From: an uncultured Eubacteriales bacterium
Lineage (GTDB): Bacteria > Bacillota > Clostridia > Lachnospirales > Lachnospiraceae
Direction of reading: 5' to 3'
DNA length: 64,000 bases
Assembly (NCBI GenBank): GCA_900316755.1
Contig: ONED01000001.1
Coordinates: 52,728-116,727 of the forward strand
Shown piece by piece: positions 53,646-63,085 of the stretch (positions within the stretch are counted from its first letter, which is position 1; each line of letters opens with the position of its first letter). The position numbers were made by a program, and so were the translations under genes. The notes below the pieces were generated by a model. The model saw only the letters and a program-made list of their open reading frames with translations, was not told where the DNA came from and made no database searches.

Positions 53646-55097
53646 TTATACCATTTCGCCGAGGTAATAAAACCCTTTGCATTCGTTTAGATGTACATCC
53701 ACAATTCTCCCAATCAGACTTTCGTCTCCCGGAAAATGAACCAGCAAATTGTTGCTGAGTCTTCCCGTTACCAATGTTTCATCATGGTCGTTCCTCGATT
53801 CCACCAAAACAGACTGTATGGTTCCTTCGTGTACACGGCAGACCTCTGACGATATGGTCTGTACTTCTTTCAGCAATCGGTCAAACCGGTCTTTTACAAC
53901 CTCCTCCGGAATCTGGTCTTCCATAGTCGCAGCCGGTGTTCCGGTTCGTTTCGAATAAATAAATGTAAAGGCACTGTCATAGCGGACCTGTCTGACAATA
54001 TCCATGGTCTCCAAGAAATCCTCTTCTGTCTCACCCGGGAACCCAACAATCATATCTGTTGTCAGCGAGATATCCGGCACAGCCGTTTTGATTTTTCGTA
54101 CCAATTCCAAATACTGTTCTTTCGTGTAGCGCCGGTTCATTTTCTGCAAAATGCGGGTGCTTCCCGACTGTACCGGAAGATGAAGATGCTTACATATCTT
54201 TTTGGAAGTGCGCATAACTTCAATCAAATCGTCTGATAAATCCTTGGGATGGGAGGTCATAAACCGAATCCGTTTCAGTCCCTCGATTTTTTCAATTTCC
54301 CGAAGAAGCTCGGCAAATGTCATCGGGGTTTCCAGATTTTTGCCGTAGGAATTTACATTCTGCCCCAGCAGCATCACTTCTACTACTCCATCTGCAACCA
54401 GTCCTTCAATTTCCCGGAGAATGTCCTTGGGATTCCGGCTTCTTTCTCTTCCGCGCACATACGGCACGATACAGTAGCTGCAGAAATTGTTGCAGCCAAA
54501 CATAATATTCACACCGGATTTGAACGGGAATTTTCGCTCGCTGGGAAGGTCTTCCACAATTTTGTCCGTATCCTTCCAGATGTCGATTACCATGCGTTCC
54601 GATTCCAGCCGTGTGACAATAAGTTCTGCAAATTTGTAGATGTTGTGCGTGCCAAAAATAAGGTCCACATAGCGGTATTTTTGCTTCAGCTTTTCCACAA
54701 CCTCCGGCTCCTGCATCATACATCCGCAAAGTCCAATCATCCTATATGGATTTTCCTTTTTCTGATGCTTCAATTGACCAAGCCTTCCATACACTCGCAT
54801 ATTGGCGTTTTCCCGCACCGTACAAGTATTAAAAATGACAAAATCCGCTTTCTCTTCTTCCGGCTCTTCCACATAGCCAATTTGTTCCAGAATTCCCACC
54901 AGTTTTTCGGAATCCCGGGCATTCATCTGACACCCGAAGGTGGTCACACAAAAAGTCAGTGGGCGTCCGATTTGCTCTGAAACCTGATGCACATATTCTC
55001 GTGCTTTTTTTATGAAATAGTATTGGCGCTGTGGCTCGTTTGGCGGCGCCTCTTTGGTTAAATCCGCGTCTTCTATGTAGTTTTCTATCTCTCTCAC
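53646..55097 (-). CDS. miaB: tRNA-2-methylthio-N6-dimethylallyladenosine synthase
   Basis: Radical SAM methylthiotransferase that finishes the ms2i6A37 modification begun by MiaA. The 483-residue protein has the UPF0004 domain (CVTTFGCQMNARDSEKLVGI, FNTCTVRENANMRVYG), the radical SAM cysteines in FGCNNFCSYCIVPYVRG near residue 205, and a TRAM domain at the end (about 415-480). The GTG at 55097 is eight bases after AGGAGG and clears the DUF4250 gene; the in-frame reading to 55160 would overlap it. The N-terminal 30 residues are longer than in E. coli. Confidence 0.96.
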   Translation of the reverse strand: MREIENYIEDADLTKEAPPNEPQRQYYFIKKAREYVHQVSEQIGRPLTFCVTTFGCQMNARDSEKLVGILEQIGYVEEPEEEKADFVIFNTCTVRENANMRVYGRLGQLKHQKKENPYRMIGLCGCMMQEPEVVEKLKQKYRYVDLIFGTHNIYKFAELIVTRLESERMVIDIWKDTDKIVEDLPSERKFPFKSGVNIMFGCNNFCSYCIVPYVRGRERSRNPKDILREIEGLVADGVVEVMLLGQNVNSYGKNLETPMTFAELLREIEKIEGLKRIRFMTSHPKDLSDDLIEVMRTSKKICKHLHLPVQSGSTRILQKMNRRYTKEQYLELVRKIKTAVPDISLTTDMIVGFPGETEEDFLETMDIVRQVRYDSAFTFIYSKRTGTPAATMEDQIPEEVVKDRFDRLLKEVQTISSEVCRVHEGTIQSVLVESRNDHDETLVTGRLSNNLLVHFPGDESLIGRIVDVHLNECKGFYYLGEMV

Positions 55098-55110
55098 CCG
55101 GTTTACCTCC

Positions 55111-55293
55111 TTAAATGAACTGATTTTGGTTCTCATCATATTCATAATCAATCGCTGCAAGCTTCTCTGTCAGAGCCTGCCTGTCTATCTCCATATCCTC
55201 ACAAAGCAGTTCCAGATTGGAATAATAATCTCTCAGCTTTGTATTCACCACACTCAGGCAAAGCATGGGGTCATTCGGTAATACATTCTTCAT
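55111..55293 (-). CDS. DUF4250 small protein
   Basis: A 60-residue hydrophilic protein. KNVLPNDPMLCLSVVNTKLR and LEKLAAIDYEYDENQNQF-like sequence (residues 43-59) match DUF4250, common in Clostridia, function unknown. GGAGGA lies eight bases before the ATG. It overlaps the fau end by 23 bases and is followed 13 bases later by miaB. Confidence 0.85.
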   Translation of the reverse strand: MKNVLPNDPMLCLSVVNTKLRDYYSNLELLCEDMEIDRQALTEKLAAIDYEYDENQNQFI

Positions 55294-55834
55294 AGATAGT
55301 TTCCTCCGTAATCAATACCTTTGGCCGGATATCATGCGCATCCGCAGGAATCACAGATGCTACCTGAAATGCAAAGGCAATGGCCAGCGTATCGTAGTTT
55401 TTGTGCCTGGAAAGATATCGGTCGTAAAAGCCCTTTCCGTAACCAATCCGGTTTCGCTTCCAATCAAAGACTGCACCGGGCAGAATCACAAGCGCATTTT
55501 CCCCTTCTGCCCTGCGTCCTGTCTGCGGCTCTAAAATACCAAAGTACCCTTCCTTTAGCGCCTCAAAATCAGAGATATAATGGAACTGCATTTCTCCATT
55601 TTCAATTTTGGGGACGGCCACTTTTTTCCCTGCGTTCCACGAAGCCATTATGATTTCCCGCGTACCGGCTTCCCGTCTGTAATCCACATAACAGTAGATT
55701 TCCGATGCTTTCAAAAAGAAAGGATGAGATACCACTTTCTCAAAAATCCTGTGGCTTTTCTCCTCCCACTCTTTCTCTTCCATACTGCTTCGTTTTGCAA
55801 GGACGCACTTTCTAATGTCCTTCTTTGATTCCAT
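55271..55834 (-). CDS. fau: 5-formyltetrahydrofolate cyclo-ligase
   Basis: Converts 5-formyl-THF to 5,10-methenyl-THF with ATP, returning folate to use. The 187-residue protein has KKDIRKCVLAKRSSMEEKE at the start, REAGTREIIMASWNAGKKVA near residue 58, and the conserved LVILPGAVFDWKRNRIGYGK and GFYDRYLSRH near residues 120-150. ATG 55834 follows GGGGGAG closely; the reading to 55891 belongs to the DUF896 gene. It overlaps its two neighbours. Confidence 0.94.
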   Translation of the reverse strand: MESKKDIRKCVLAKRSSMEEKEWEEKSHRIFEKVVSHPFFLKASEIYCYVDYRREAGTREIIMASWNAGKKVAVPKIENGEMQFHYISDFEALKEGYFGILEPQTGRRAEGENALVILPGAVFDWKRNRIGYGKGFYDRYLSRHKNYDTLAIAFAFQVASVIPADAHDIRPKVLITEETIYEECITE

Positions 55835-56033
55835 ATTTCTCCCCCAGATTTGTGATACTTCCATCCTTTTCCTGAATGGAAATATTGTCAAGCTGTCCTC
55901 TTAAATTTCGTTTAAATGAATCGATATATTCTCTCCGCAAAATCTGCTGCTCCTGCTTTTCATCAGCTGTCAGACCTTCTTTTTTCGATTTATGATATAA
56001 TTCATTGATTCTTTTTATTTTTTCTTCTGTCAT
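55812..56033 (-). CDS. DUF896 protein (YnzC-like)
   Basis: A 73-residue protein. KIKRINELYHKSKKEGLTAD and ILRREYIDSFKRNLRGQLDN are diagnostic of DUF896, a helical-hairpin family. In B. subtilis ynzC lies in the lexA-linked yneA operon; here it is 40 kb from the SOS node, before fau, and I see no LexA box next to it. Function unknown. Confidence 0.88.
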   Translation of the reverse strand: MTEEKIKRINELYHKSKKEGLTADEKQEQQILRREYIDSFKRNLRGQLDNISIQEKDGSITNLGEKYGIKEGH

Positions 56034-56094
56034 ATCTCTTTCCTCCCGGGAACTTCCTCTTATCTTATACTATAACATCTTCTTCGTCCATATA

Positions 56095-56427
56095 TCAACT
56101 CGAATAATTTTCCAAAAATCCATAAACTTGTCCAAGACTATCCACCTTTTTCCCGTTCTCCAGCTCTTTTTGTATAGCATCCGGAAGTTCACTCACTAAG
56201 ATGGAGGTATATTCATAGACGGTTTTCCCATCCCCCAGATATACCGTAACATACCCGTCTGCTGCCTTAATATAAAAACCTTCCTCTTTTTCCGGCGCGT
56301 CTTCCTGCGCCTGTGCTTCTTCCTGTTTCGAAAGCATTTTATGATAACTGATTCGATAGCCTAATATCAACAAAAATACAACCAAAATTGTGAGAATCAA
56401 AAAACCGATACTGTATTTTTTCCGCAT
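56095..56427 (-). CDS. membrane-anchored protein with a BofC-like C-terminal domain
   Basis: A 110-residue protein: short basic N-terminus, one membrane segment (IGFLILTILVVFLLILGYRI), an acidic stretch of Glu, Gln and Ala, and a C-terminal domain GFYIKAADGYVTVYLGDGKT to YGFLENYSS that resembles the C-terminal domain of BofC, a forespore regulator of sigma-K processing in bacilli. ATG 56427 lies eight bases after AAGGAG; the GTG at 56436 overlaps that site. The gene is next to spoVB, which supports, but does not prove, a sporulation link. Confidence 0.7.
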   Translation of the reverse strand: MRKKYSIGFLILTILVVFLLILGYRISYHKMLSKQEEAQAQEDAPEKEEGFYIKAADGYVTVYLGDGKTVYEYTSILVSELPDAIQKELENGKKVDSLGQVYGFLENYSS

Positions 56428-56506
56428 AATGTGCACTCCTTTTTCATACAGTATTGGCTTTTTTCTATCATTTATGCAGCAGGCAGAAATTTTTTACCGG
56501 GAAAAA

Positions 56507-58171
56507 TCAATATTCTTCATCCAATAAATGCAGTTTTACCAGCATTTTATAAATGGTTGCACCCTTTGGCAGTGACACAATCTCATCCGATGTCAGTGCA
56601 CCGAATTTCAACAGGCATACACCATATACCAAAACAGCGACAAGCAGTGCCAAAATCGTTGCTGCCGCCTTCGGAAGGGCAAGCCCCATCAGCAAATATG
56701 CTCCAAAAGTAACGACACCCATAATCGCAGACGCAAAAAGCGGAATCAGAAACGTCCTTCGAATCTCCTGTTTATATCGCACCGCCTTTTTCAAAGCGCG
56801 GGCATTTAAAATACACATACTCAATGAAAAGATAATATTCCCCGCTACAACTGCATAAATTTCCCACCGGAACACCACCAGCATGAGATACAGACCGACT
56901 AAATGTACAACCAATGAAATCGCACCATGCTTCACAGGGGTCGTCATTTTATTCAGCCCTTGGAGAATGGCATTGGTTACGGTTGACAGACAATAAAATA
57001 TGACCGTAACCGCTCCAAACTGCAGCATTCGTGCCGGAATCTCGGTATTTCCGTTGTACAGCAAATCCAGAATCGGCTCTGCCAGCACCAAAAATCCCGT
57101 AGCGCAGGGAATGGCAATCATCATGACAAATCGAATGACCATGTTAATTTTTGTATGTATCTGTTTTTTCGTCCCCGTCATGGCGGTTGCAGTCAGGCTG
57201 GGAATCAAAGCTGCACCCAGTGAATTGGCCACTGCCAGCGGAATGTTAATCAGTGTATTGTATTTTCCGGTGAACATTCCGAGAAGACTTGCGGTCTCCT
57301 TTTCCGTATGTCCCTGCATCGCCATAATGTTGCTGAAAATACCCTGATCCAGAGTCTCGCTGATATTATAAATGGCAGTGCTTAAAATCACGGGAGCAAT
57401 CGTCATAAGGAGCACCGGGTAGATTTCTCCGTAACCTTCCGGATGACCCATTCTGTCCCGCTCCACTCTTCGTTTCAGGGTCGGATAAAAAAGTGCCATG
57501 ACAACCAACAAAAAAATCAGCCCAATCAAAGCCCCGGAAACGGTTCCCAGAGTCCCTCCTGCTGCCCCGTAGGCATATGGCAGGGAAGAATCTGTCTTTG
57601 CCTCAGCAACCTTTTTCCCCATTTCCAACAGATAGCTTGCCCCGATAATACTGACAACTGCATTGACAATCTGCTCCACAATCTGGGAAAGTGCAGTGGG
57701 AATCATCGTTCCCATCCCTTGGAAAAATCCCCTCATGACTCCCATCACTGCAACAATAAACAGTCCGGGTGCCAGAACGCGAAGTGCGTAAGCACTCAGT
57801 CTCAGGGACATCACTTCTTCTGCAATATAATCGGAGCACACAAAAATAAGAATCCCCACTGCCGCTCCCACGACAATGGCAAATATCAGCGCCCCTTTTA
57901 AAATGCGCATGGCATTCTTATATTCTTTTTTCGAAACGCGTGCGGAAACCAGTTTGGAAACCGCCAGCGGAAGACTGTAAGAGGTAAGAAGCAAAGCAAT
58001 ATTATAGATAGAGAACGCGCATCCGTAAAACCCCTGTCCCTCATCTCCCAGAATGTTATTTACCGGGATACGATATGCAATTCCGATGAGTCTCGTGATG
58101 ATTCCGGCTGCCGCAAGAATCATCCCCTGCAGGAGAAAACTGTTATTGTTTTTCTTTTGTTCTGTTTCCAT
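56507..58171 (-). CDS. SpoVB-like polysaccharide/lipid II flippase (MOP superfamily)
   Basis: A 554-residue polytopic membrane protein with about 14 hydrophobic segments. FLLQGMILAAAGIITRLIGI, RIPVNNILGDEGQGFYGCAF and LPLAVSKLVSARVSKKEYK are typical of SpoVB/MurJ-like flippases that move lipid-linked wall precursors; SpoVB itself is needed for the spore cortex. ATG 58171 follows GAGGG by five bases; the GTG at 58183 coincides with the ybeY stop. Whether it acts in spores, in vegetative cells or both cannot be read from sequence. Confidence 0.88.
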   Translation of the reverse strand: METEQKKNNNSFLLQGMILAAAGIITRLIGIAYRIPVNNILGDEGQGFYGCAFSIYNIALLLTSYSLPLAVSKLVSARVSKKEYKNAMRILKGALIFAIVVGAAVGILIFVCSDYIAEEVMSLRLSAYALRVLAPGLFIVAVMGVMRGFFQGMGTMIPTALSQIVEQIVNAVVSIIGASYLLEMGKKVAEAKTDSSLPYAYGAAGGTLGTVSGALIGLIFLLVVMALFYPTLKRRVERDRMGHPEGYGEIYPVLLMTIAPVILSTAIYNISETLDQGIFSNIMAMQGHTEKETASLLGMFTGKYNTLINIPLAVANSLGAALIPSLTATAMTGTKKQIHTKINMVIRFVMMIAIPCATGFLVLAEPILDLLYNGNTEIPARMLQFGAVTVIFYCLSTVTNAILQGLNKMTTPVKHGAISLVVHLVGLYLMLVVFRWEIYAVVAGNIIFSLSMCILNARALKKAVRYKQEIRRTFLIPLFASAIMGVVTFGAYLLMGLALPKAAATILALLVAVLVYGVCLLKFGALTSDEIVSLPKGATIYKMLVKLHLLDEEY

Positions 58172-58182
58172 AGATTCCCTCA

Positions 58183-58676
58183 CTATCTCAAAATCTGTAA
58201 ACGTTCTAAAATCTCCCGTTGTTTTTCTTCCATCACTATGCGTTCTTCTTCCTCCATATGGTCATATCCGAACAGATGAAGCATACTGTGTGCAATTAAA
58301 AATGCATATTCCCGCTCCACGGAATGTCCGTATTCCTCGGCCTGTGCAAGCACTTTTTCTTTTGAAATTACAATATCTCCCAGTATCAGTTCCCCTGTCT
58401 CCGGATGGAAGCAATCTTCTGCCTCCTCTAAAAACAAAAAGTTCCCTGCCGTTTCATAATCTATCATTGGAAAAGAAAGCACATCCGTGGGCTTATCCAT
58501 CTCACGGAACTGTCGGTTCATTTCCCGGATTTCCTCATTCATAGTAAGCAAGAGACTCACTTCGATTTCATAAGGACATCCTACATAATCCGAAGCCGTC
58601 TCTATGACTTTTTTTGCAAGCCCACTCGAATCCTCTATGGGGAGTATCACTTCGCCCTCTTCCTCAAACAATACGG

Positions 58677-58680
<4 letters not shown>
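58183..58680 (-). CDS. ybeY: endoribonuclease YbeY
   Basis: Metal-dependent RNase for rRNA maturation and ribosome quality control. The 165-residue protein has the three-histidine zinc motif HSMLHLFGYDHMEEEE near residue 131 and MDKPTDVLSFPMID near residue 60. It overlaps phoH by four bases (ATGA), the usual order in Firmicutes, and abuts the spoVB-like gene. Confidence 0.96.
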
Positions 58681-59669
<989 letters not shown>

Positions 59670-59719
59670 GTATTTGTCCTTTCACTATTTCCTGATTCCT
59701 TTTATTCTAGCACAGTCAC

Positions 59720-60925
59720 CTATTGGAAATCAACCGATTTTCGCACGGTTCCGATTGGCTGAATTACTTTTAGAAAGCCTTTTGCCCGAAAACAGTCCGC
59801 CTCTTCTATTATTTGAATCTGTTTTTCTTGAACAATACACCCGCTCTCTTCTAATTTTTTACAGCAAAGAGCAATTTTCTCATTCAAAAGTTTCTTTTTT
59901 TCTTCTGCGCTCCGCTCCGTTTCCACCAGTTCATAGTCCTTTGTCACGTGTATTCCATACGAAACGGGGAGCAGAAAGCTGTCGTTTAGCTTTAGCTGTG
60001 TTTCCTGCGAGAGCTGCTCCTGATTTTCCGCCCTCGTTCTTTTGTTCCCCAGAGTAAAATGATATCCTAACACATTTAAATAAATCTGCCGGTGCGTCTT
60101 CTTTGCTTCATATTGTTTCACGAAACAGGTATTTTCACAAATCTCCTCAAAAGGTATCATACATTCCGCATAAACATCGGCATCCGCTGCCTTATAGTCC
60201 TCCCGCACGACCTCCCCGGCATCATTTTTCACCTCTACCGTACCTGACACTAAAAGGTCACCCGAGACTACCGTATCTCCTTTATTGACACAAGGAACGC
60301 CGCTTCTTGTAATAATTTCCGTAATGACACCGTCTGTGGAAGCCACAATATCACAGGGTTCTTCTTCCGTCTGGTTTACCTGAAACGTATCGGTATTCTC
60401 CCTGACAGCGATGATGAGATTACATCCTTCCAAAGAAGCGGAAACCCATATGATGTCATCAAACTGCTTCCGGATATTGGTAACGATTTCTTCGCATTTC
60501 ACATCTTTGATTTTCATTCCGGCATACACTTCTTCACCCCTCAGATATTCCAGCAGTACATGATCTGTAATGGTCTGATTCCCATCGATTTTGATGTTCC
60601 AGATAAATTTTGACAGAAAAAGGATGAGTCCTATGCAGAGAAAAATGCCCGCAAAAAACACTTTCCGTTTGCGGTATTTGTGCATGAAAAAAGGAACTCC
60701 GTATCGCTCCAGAATGGTGATTCGAGTCCTCGTTTTTCTTAGAATTGGTTTTAATTCCCGAAATCCTTTTACGGTCATATACATTTCGTAGGCATTGGAT
60801 TTTGATTCCAATCCCCAGATTTCAATTCCTCGATATTTACAAAGATTTAAAAAACGTTCCGGGGAATATCCGGTAATTCGGATTTTTAAATATCCCTGTA
60901 ACTGATTTGAGAGTTTTTGCTGCAC
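59720..60925 (-). CDS. yqfD: sporulation protein YqfD
   Basis: A 401-residue membrane protein of the YqfD/SpoIV family, required for proper sporulation in Bacillus, mechanism unclear. One hydrophobic segment at about residues 90-110 (VFFAGIFLCIGLILFLSKF), then KIDGNQTITDHVLLEYLRGE and a long extracytoplasmic region with VNKGDTVVSGDLLVSGTVEV. The GTG start follows AAGGAGGA by about five bases. It lies two bases downstream of yqfC and is probably read from the sigma-E-like promoter there. Confidence 0.92.
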   Translation of the reverse strand: MQQKLSNQLQGYLKIRITGYSPERFLNLCKYRGIEIWGLESKSNAYEMYMTVKGFRELKPILRKTRTRITILERYGVPFFMHKYRKRKVFFAGIFLCIGLILFLSKFIWNIKIDGNQTITDHVLLEYLRGEEVYAGMKIKDVKCEEIVTNIRKQFDDIIWVSASLEGCNLIIAVRENTDTFQVNQTEEEPCDIVASTDGVITEIITRSGVPCVNKGDTVVSGDLLVSGTVEVKNDAGEVVREDYKAADADVYAECMIPFEEICENTCFVKQYEAKKTHRQIYLNVLGYHFTLGNKRTRAENQEQLSQETQLKLNDSFLLPVSYGIHVTKDYELVETERSAEEKKKLLNEKIALCCKKLEESGCIVQEKQIQIIEEADCFRAKGFLKVIQPIGTVRKSVDFQ

Positions 60926-60927
60926 GA

Positions 60928-61206
60928 CTATCCTCCTTGATGGTACTTAAGACTTTCGATATGACCGACTACTTTCATCTCATCATTGGTATAGTAGATG
61001 ATTTCCAGTTTTTTTCCGGACAAATGAATCTGCCCGATTTTCGTCTGTACCCGGATAAAGGTGTCTGTATACTCAAGGATTCCCCGGTAGTTTTCTATAT
61101 ATAATTCTTCCTGTCCCACCATACGCACAAGCGGCACACCCAAAATCACATCCTTGGGAATGTTCGCCGCATCAGAGACACGGGATTTAAGTAAATTTTT
61201 CCGCAT
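60928..61206 (-). CDS. yqfC: sporulation protein YqfC
   Basis: A 92-residue YabP/YqfC family protein of the mother-cell stage. LPKDVILGVPLVRMVGQEEL-like sequence (residues 17-36), IENYRGILEYTDTFIRVQTK and GQIHLSGKKLEIIYYTNDEM are typical. No strong ribosome site precedes ATG 61206. Expression is likely from the sigma-E-like promoter at 61,235-61,263, and it is followed directly by yqfD. Confidence 0.93.
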   Translation of the reverse strand: MRKNLLKSRVSDAANIPKDVILGVPLVRMVGQEELYIENYRGILEYTDTFIRVQTKIGQIHLSGKKLEIIYYTNDEMKVVGHIESLKYHQGG

Positions 61207-61234
61207 AGAATCACACTAAAAATGCAATTTATTC

Positions 61235-61263
61235 AGTATATGTGGAAAAAAAGAGAGATATGA
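61235..61263 (-). promoter_or_regulatory. sigma-E-like (mother-cell) promoter of yqfCD
   Basis: On the minus strand, TCATATC (complement of 61257-61263) and CATATACT (complement of 61235-61242) are 14 bases apart, matching the Bacillus sigma-E pattern of kmATATT, a spacer near 14, and CATACAnT with one change in each half. The transcript start would be near 61228, about 22 bases before yqfC. B. subtilis yqfCD belongs to the same regulon. Confidence 0.7.
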
Positions 61264-61285
61264 ATACGCTGCCTGTCCATACTAT

Positions 61286-61723
61286 TCACACCAGCTTTTT
61301 CATTTCCATATATGGGAGCACCTCATATCCACATTTTCGATACACCTTGACTGCTCTTTCATTCTCCTCCTCTACCTCAAGCCGGATAATGGTATCAGGA
61401 TATTTCTTCTCAATGTACGCAAAGAAACGGCTGCCAATCCCAAGCCCTCTGTACGCTTCCTTGATATACAAATCCTCAATCCAGATACAAGGCTTTCCAA
61501 ACTCAGTGGAAAAACTTTTTGCAAGCATGGCATACCCTTGAATCTCCCCTTCATTTTCAAAAACATACCCTTCCAGATAAGGGCATTCGTTTACGCAGTT
61601 TTCAATATCCTTGCGAAAGATTTCTTCCGAACCATTGGTAAAGACGGCCGGTGAACGGTAGAACACCTGCATCATATCAAAAATCTCGTTTGTATCCTCT
61701 TTTCTCATATTTCTTATAACCAT
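61286..61723 (-). CDS. GNAT-family N-acetyltransferase
   Basis: A 145-residue acetyl-CoA-dependent transferase. The acetyl-CoA pyrophosphate loop is YIKEAYRGLGIGSRFFAYIE near residue 88, preceded by IWIEDLYI and followed by IRLEVEEENERAVKVYRKCG. Substrate unknown. It lies 14 bases upstream of nothing on its strand except the yqfC promoter, and the nucleoside phosphorylase gene ends 14 bases before its start codon on the same strand, so the two may share a transcript. Confidence 0.9.
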   Translation of the reverse strand: MVIRNMRKEDTNEIFDMMQVFYRSPAVFTNGSEEIFRKDIENCVNECPYLEGYVFENEGEIQGYAMLAKSFSTEFGKPCIWIEDLYIKEAYRGLGIGSRFFAYIEKKYPDTIIRLEVEEENERAVKVYRKCGYEVLPYMEMKKLV

Positions 61724-61737
61724 ATTTATGAAAACTC

Positions 61738-63054
61738 CTATCTTTTTTCTCCTTCAATCACGGACTTCACTACCGGTTGTTTTGGAACTTCTTCTTTTCC
61801 AATCTCATAAGCGTTTCGAAGCCGCTCCTTCGCAAGTGCTAATTTTTCTAAATCATTTGCATGAATCGTTGCCAAAGCCTCTCCTGTTTGCACCTTATCC
61901 CCACGCTTTTTATGCAGTATGAGACCAACTGCTAAGTCAATCTCACTTTCTTTTGTTTCCCTTCCACCGCCAAGCAGCAGAGAAATCCGACCAATTTCTT
62001 CTGTGTAAATCTTAGAAACAAAACCCGCCTCTTCACACAAAACCTCCTCCACATACTTTGCCGCCGGAAGCTTTTCCGGATGAAGAACTTCCTCCTCAGA
62101 GCCACCCTGTGCCGTCACAAATTTTCGGAAGGTTTCAAAGGCTGAGCCATCCTTCAATGACAATGCCAGTTTTTCTCGCGCTTCTTCCAAAGACGCTGCT
62201 TTCTCTGCAGCCACAACCATATAGGAACCAAGTGTGAATACTAACTCTTGCAAATCCTCGGGTCCATTCCCTTTTAACGTCTCTATTGCCTCTTTGACCT
62301 CCAGCGCATTTCCGACTGCTCTTCCAAGCGGCTGGTCCATCTCTGAAATCACTGCCGTCATCTTTCTTCCGGCAAGCGTGCCAATCGAAACCATCGCTTT
62401 CGCAAGTGCAATGGAATCCTCCAGCGTCTTCATAAATGCACCATCTCCGGTTTTAACGTCTAAGACAATAGCGTCCGCACCGGAAGCCAGTTTTTTGCTC
62501 ATAATACTGCTCGCAATTAGGGACATCTCATCCACCGTTCCTGTCACATCCCGAAGCGCATAAAGTTTCTTGTCGGCAGGTGCCAAATCAGCAGTCTGTC
62601 CTGCGATTGCCATGTGGATGGTATTGACATTCCGGATAAATGTTTCTCGGGAAAGGGCGGTATGAAATCCGGTAAAGCTCTCCAGTTTGTCAATCGTTCC
62701 ACCGGTATGACCCAGTCCCCGGCCCGACATCTTTGCAACCGGAACGCCTAAGGAAGCCACCATAGGCCCCAGAACGAGAGAGGTTTTGTCACCCACCCCT
62801 CCGGTGCTGTGTTTATCAACCTTCACACCTGCAATCCCGGATAAGTCAAGCATCTCTCCGCTCTCTGCCATTGCCATCGTCAAATTCTTTGTCTCTTCCG
62901 GTGTCATTCCCCGAAAACAGATTGCCATCATCATTGCCGACATCTGGTAATCCGGAATGCTGCCATCGGTGTAACCGGTAATCATATACGAAATCTCTTC
63001 TCCGGTAAGCTCTCCGCCCCGTTTCTTTTTGACAATCAAATCATACATATTCAT
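61738..63054 (-). CDS. pdp: pyrimidine-nucleoside phosphorylase
   Basis: Splits thymidine, uridine or deoxyuridine with phosphate for pyrimidine salvage. The 438-residue protein has [20 protein letters not shown] at the start, [20 protein letters not shown] near residue 80 (phosphate site), the signature [17 protein letters not shown] near residue 111, and [23 protein letters not shown] 63054 follows GAGGAG by ten bases; the in-frame reading to 63153 runs into the next gene. Confidence 0.95.
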   Translation of the reverse strand: MNMYDLIVKKKRGGELTGEEISYMITGYTDGSIPDYQMSAMMMAICFRGMTPEETKNLTMAMAESGEMLDLSGIAGVKVDKHSTGGVGDKTSLVLGPMVASLGVPVAKMSGRGLGHTGGTIDKLESFTGFHTALSRETFIRNVNTIHMAIAGQTADLAPADKKLYALRDVTGTVDEMSLIASSIMSKKLASGADAIVLDVKTGDGAFMKTLEDSIALAKAMVSIGTLAGRKMTAVISEMDQPLGRAVGNALEVKEAIETLKGNGPEDLQELVFTLGSYMVVAAEKAASLEEAREKLALSLKDGSAFETFRKFVTAQGGSEEEVLHPEKLPAAKYVEEVLCEEAGFVSKIYTEEIGRISLLLGGGRETKESEIDLAVGLILHKKRGDKVQTGEALATIHANDLEKLALAKERLRNAYEIGKEEVPKQPVVKSVIEGEKR

Positions 63055-63085
63055 ATACAAATCACTCCTCCCTCTGATTGATTTT

